Part shown: in pieces, positions 15,450 to 17,976 of the stretch | How the letters are laid out: every line of letters starts with the position of its first letter | How positions within the stretch are numbered: the first letter of the stretch is position 1 | Source of the DNA: Thermodesulfobacteriaceae bacterium UBA6232 | Lineage (GTDB): Bacteria; Desulfobacterota; Thermodesulfobacteria; Thermodesulfobacteriales; Thermodesulfobacteriaceae | NCBI GenBank assembly: GCA_002441555.1 | Contig: DJWK01000028.1 | Span: 1-17,976, forward strand | Direction of reading: 5' to 3' | Length of the DNA: 17,976 bases | Notes under the pieces: generated by a model | Told to the model about the DNA's origin: nothing | What the model saw: the letters and a program-made list of their open reading frames with translations, nothing else | The model's database searches: none | Position numbers and translations under genes: made by a program

Positions 15450-16260
15450 TGGTCTCTATCCACTTTAATCTCTGCCACCAGGGTGCTTTTGTTTCAAATC
15501 CAAGAAGTTGAGATAACATCTTTCTTAAAGTGGCCGGAGTTACATCCCTTGTTATTTTTCCTCCGACAGCAATAGATATTTGACCCCTTTCTTCTGAAAC
15601 AACAACAGCTACAGCATCAGTTACCTCGGTGATACCTATAGCAGCTCTATGTCTTGTTCCGAGATCTTTGGCAATATCAGGGTTAGTTGAAAGAGGTAAC
15701 ACCACCCCTGCAGCCTTGATCCTTCCTTCACTGATAATAACAGCTCCATCATGAAGAGGAGATTTAGGATTAAAAATACTTATAAGCAATTCTTCAGATA
15801 TTTTGGCATCCATAAGGGTTGCTCCCTCAAGATAATCTCTTAGACTTATCTCCCTTTCAAAAACAATAAGGGCTCCGATTTTCTTTTCTGCCATAACTGT
15901 CACAGCTTTTACTACTTCCTCAATTCCAAAGGAATATTGGGCTTGAAGCTTGGCAAAGGGGGCTGTACCAATTTGAGCAAGGGCTTTTCTTATGTCATCT
16001 TGAAAAATAATAATTATCAGAATCAAAATTGAGGACAAAAAGGTATGAAGAAGCCAATTCAAGGTTAAAAGTTGAAGAATCTCAGAAAAAAAATACAAAA
16101 AGACAAGAAAAGTTAAGCCTGCCACCATTTGAAGTGCCCTTGTTCCTTGAATGAGCAATAAGATCCTATAAATAATAAAAGAAACAACCAAGATATCGAC
16201 AAGATCAGTTATTTTAAAAAATTTGAAAAAATCAGTAATGAAATCTAAATTGAATTTCAA
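15433..16260 (-). CDS. cdaA: Diadenylate cyclase CdaA (c-di-AMP synthase, DisA_N domain)
   Basis: Makes c-di-AMP from two ATP. The 275-residue protein has three membrane helices (about 22-39, 44-62, 69-88), a short linker with FQDDIRKALAQIG, and a DAC domain with the DGA motif (LHDGAVII, 169-176) and GTRHRAA (201-207), the conserved catalytic pair. GGKITRDV lies near the end of the domain. It begins with a TTG at 16260 that overlaps the folP TGA; a GGGGAG lies about 10 nt upstream and no better in-frame ATG exists. Neighbours cdaR and glmM confirm the CdaA rather than DisA class. In Gram-negatives this enzyme is less common than in Firmicutes; c-di-AMP usually governs potassium and osmotic balance. 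Confidence 0.95.
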   Translation of the reverse strand: MKFNLDFITDFFKFFKITDLVDILVVSFIIYRILLLIQGTRALQMVAGLTFLVFLYFFSEILQLLTLNWLLHTFLSSILILIIIIFQDDIRKALAQIGTAPFAKLQAQYSFGIEEVVKAVTVMAEKKIGALIVFEREISLRDYLEGATLMDAKISEELLISIFNPKSPLHDGAVIISEGRIKAAGVVLPLSTNPDIAKDLGTRHRAAIGITEVTDAVAVVVSEERGQISIAVGGKITRDVTPATLRKMLSQLLGFETKAPWWQRLKWIETSEKRA

Positions 16261-17108
16261 TGTGTTTCATCTCCCCAGAAAAACTTAAAAATTTTTAAAA
16301 CATCATGAACTAAAGAAACATTGTGAACCCTTATAAAATGAATGCCCTTTAAAAAAGAATAAACAGCAAAACCAGCTGTTCCACCATCTCTTTCCTTTGG
16401 TGGTTTATTTATTATTTCGCCAATAAAACTTTTCCTTGAAGGACCTAAAAGAATTGGTCTTCCCACTTCTTTAAATTCCTCAATTTTTTTAATAATTTCT
16501 ATATTATGTTGAAAGGTTTTTCCAAATCCCAAGCCTGGATCAATTATAATTTTATCAAAGATTATACCCTTTTTGGTTAAAAAATCTATTCTTTCATAAA
16601 AATAATCTTTAATTTCCTTTACCACATCGCCATATTGGGGATTTATCTGCATGGTCTTTGGTGTTCCTTTAATATGCATTATTATCACAGGGCATTGAAA
16701 ATCTCTTATTACGTAAACCATGTTTTTATCAAATTGACCTCCCGAAATGTCATTAACAAGGTCGGCTCCGCTTTCTAAAGCAAGTTCAGCAACCCTTGCC
16801 TTATAGGTGTCAACAGAAATAATAGCTTCAGGGAATTTTTCACGAAGGGCTTTAATCACAGGAATAACCCTTTTAATTTCTACTTCTTCAGGAACGGGAT
16901 CAGAAAAAGGGCGGGTAGATTCGCCGCCTATGTCTAAAATATGAGCTCCACTTTTTAATAAATGTTCTGCTTTTTCTAAAGCCCTTTCAAGGGTTCCAGC
17001 TTCACCACCATCAGAAAAGGAATCCGGAGTTACATTAATAATTCCCATAAGATAGGGAATATCTTTCCAATCAAAAGTAAAACCCCTTATTTGAATAGGG
17101 TTAAACAT
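16257..17108 (-). CDS. folP: Dihydropteroate synthase
   Basis: Condenses p-aminobenzoate with dihydropterin pyrophosphate in folate synthesis; target of sulfonamides. The 283-residue TIM-barrel protein has MGIINVTPDSFSDGG (21-35), GGESTRP (61-67), DPGLGFGKT (190-198), GPSRKSF (222-228) and a final RVHNV (260-264). All are canonical, with no insertion of the kind seen in resistance alleles. Its ATG is 8 nt from the ftsH stop, and its TGA overlaps the cdaA TTG. The ftsH-folP adjacency with glmM two genes further down resembles the E. coli arrangement. Confidence 0.96.
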   Translation of the reverse strand: MFNPIQIRGFTFDWKDIPYLMGIINVTPDSFSDGGEAGTLERALEKAEHLLKSGAHILDIGGESTRPFSDPVPEEVEIKRVIPVIKALREKFPEAIISVDTYKARVAELALESGADLVNDISGGQFDKNMVYVIRDFQCPVIIMHIKGTPKTMQINPQYGDVVKEIKDYFYERIDFLTKKGIIFDKIIIDPGLGFGKTFQHNIEIIKKIEEFKEVGRPILLGPSRKSFIGEIINKPPKERDGGTAGFAVYSFLKGIHFIRVHNVSLVHDVLKIFKFFWGDETH

Positions 17109-17116
17109 TTTAGTGG

Positions 17117-17976
17117 TTAATTACCCTGAAGGAGCAGCTTAAATTTTTCACTATCTATGGTTTCTTCTTCAAGAAGTGTTTTAGCAACCAGATGAAGTTT
17201 TTCTATATATTTTTGTAAGATTTTTTTAGCTTCTTCATAACATTTATTAATAATTTCTTTAGTTTCCATATCAATTATTTTGGCGGTTTCTTCGGAGTAA
17301 TCTTTAATTTGAAAGATTTCCTTACCAAGGAATATGGGTTCATCGCTTTTTCCGTAAGTAAGAGGCCCTAAATATTTACTCATTCCAAATTCGCAGATCA
17401 TTCTTCTTGCGATTTGGGTGGCTCTTTTTAAATCGTCTCGCGCACCTGTGCTCAATTTCTGAAAAACCAACTCCTCACTTACTCTTCCTCCGAGAAGAAC
17501 TGTAATTTTTTTGAGTAAATATTCTTCTGTATAAATATGTCTGTCATCAAGGGGTAACTGTTGAGTTACACCAAGGGCTTGGCCTCTTGGGATTATACTT
17601 ATCTTGTGAACAGGATCGGGGTCAGGAAGATAATAAGCCACAAGAGCATGCCCTGCCTCATGGTAAGCAATTATTTTTTTCTCTTCTTCACTTAAGGCCA
17701 TTCCTCTTCTCTCTTTGCCCATAAGAATTTTATCTTTAGCCTCTTCTAGGTCTTCCATTTCAATAAATTCTTTGCCCTTTTTAGCAGCTATAAGAGCCGC
17801 TTCATTCATCATGTTTTCCAAGTTTGCCCCGGTGAATCCAGGAGTACTTTTGGCAATGGCTTTTAAATCCACATTAGGAGAAAGTTTAAATTTTTGAGCA
17901 TAAAGCTTTAAAATAGCTTCTCTTCCGTGAAGATCAGGGGGTGGGACTACTACTTGTCTATCAAATCTTCCTGGTC
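17117..17976 (-). CDS. ftsH: ATP-dependent zinc metalloprotease FtsH, C-terminal part (runs off the right edge)
   Basis: The visible 285 residues continue the reading frame to the window edge, so the N-terminal membrane anchor and most of the AAA+ domain lie outside. They start in the second region of homology (PGRFDRQVVVPPPDLHGREA), pass through the AAA lid (STPGFTGANLENMMNEAA), and enter the M41 peptidase with HEAGHALVAYY (zinc ligands in HEAGH) and STGARDDLKRATQIARRM, where an Asp acts as the third ligand. The C-terminus ends KFKLLLQGN. FtsH extracts and degrades membrane proteins and, in many Gram-negatives, LpxC. It heads the visible part of the run through waaA. An internal GTG at 17872 is not a start. 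Confidence 0.96.
   Translation of the reverse strand, partial: PGRFDRQVVVPPPDLHGREAILKLYAQKFKLSPNVDLKAIAKSTPGFTGANLENMMNEAALIAAKKGKEFIEMEDLEEAKDKILMGKERRGMALSEEEKKIIAYHEAGHALVAYYLPDPDPVHKISIIPRGQALGVTQQLPLDDRHIYTEEYLLKKITVLLGGRVSEELVFQKLSTGARDDLKRATQIARRMICEFGMSKYLGPLTYGKSDEPIFLGKEIFQIKDYSEETAKIIDMETKEIINKCYEEAKKILQKYIEKLHLVAKTLLEEETIDSEKFKLLLQGN

Overview
The window is a dense, AT-rich (roughly one-third GC by eye) bacterial chromosome segment, with almost no spacer DNA, many overlapping start and stop codons, and short housekeeping proteins rich in Lys, Glu, Ile and Phe. A Kdo transferase (WaaA) indicates a Gram-negative, lipid A-bearing envelope. SelB indicates selenocysteine use. An ftsH-folP-cdaA-cdaR-glmM order combines the enterobacterial ftsH-folP-glmM layout with a c-di-AMP module. 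Together with the low-GC, thermophile-like protein composition this suggests a Thermodesulfobacteriota-type anaerobe. That placement is an inference; no marker in the window proves it.

Layout. Positions 1-312 (minus) hold the N-terminal part of an EamA/DMT-type membrane transporter. A 133-bp divergent spacer separates it from a Lon-like AAA+ protease (446-2806, plus). Next comes a minus-strand cluster, purM-glyQ-glyS-selB (8688 down to 2803), which combines purine synthesis, both glycyl-tRNA synthetase subunits and the selenocysteine elongation factor. It is driven from a recognisable sigma70-like promoter at about 8728-8755. A divergent promoter serves a single plus-strand gene for a TtcA-like PP-loop tRNA-thiolase (8833-9606).

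From the right edge a long minus-strand gene run extends without a break: ftsH (partial), folP, cdaA, cdaR/ybbR, glmM, a 46-codon CxxCxxC membrane peptide, a degenerate polyferredoxin-like membrane protein, rph, rdgB, pgeF and waaA. Spacing is 34 nt or less, and many neighbours overlap. Functionally it joins membrane protein quality control, folate synthesis, c-di-AMP and peptidoglycan-precursor control, RNA 3'-end trimming, nucleotide-pool cleaning and LPS core assembly.

The least ordinary part is 12851-13457, between glmM and rph. It holds a small cysteine-motif membrane peptide that is easily missed, with its own ribosome binding site, coupled to a membrane Fe-S-type protein. In that protein several positions where cluster-binding cysteines are expected are tyrosine. 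Everything else looks like conserved core genome. I see no tRNA, rRNA, CRISPR array, insertion sequence or phage gene, and no gene-free stretch longer than about 140 bp.
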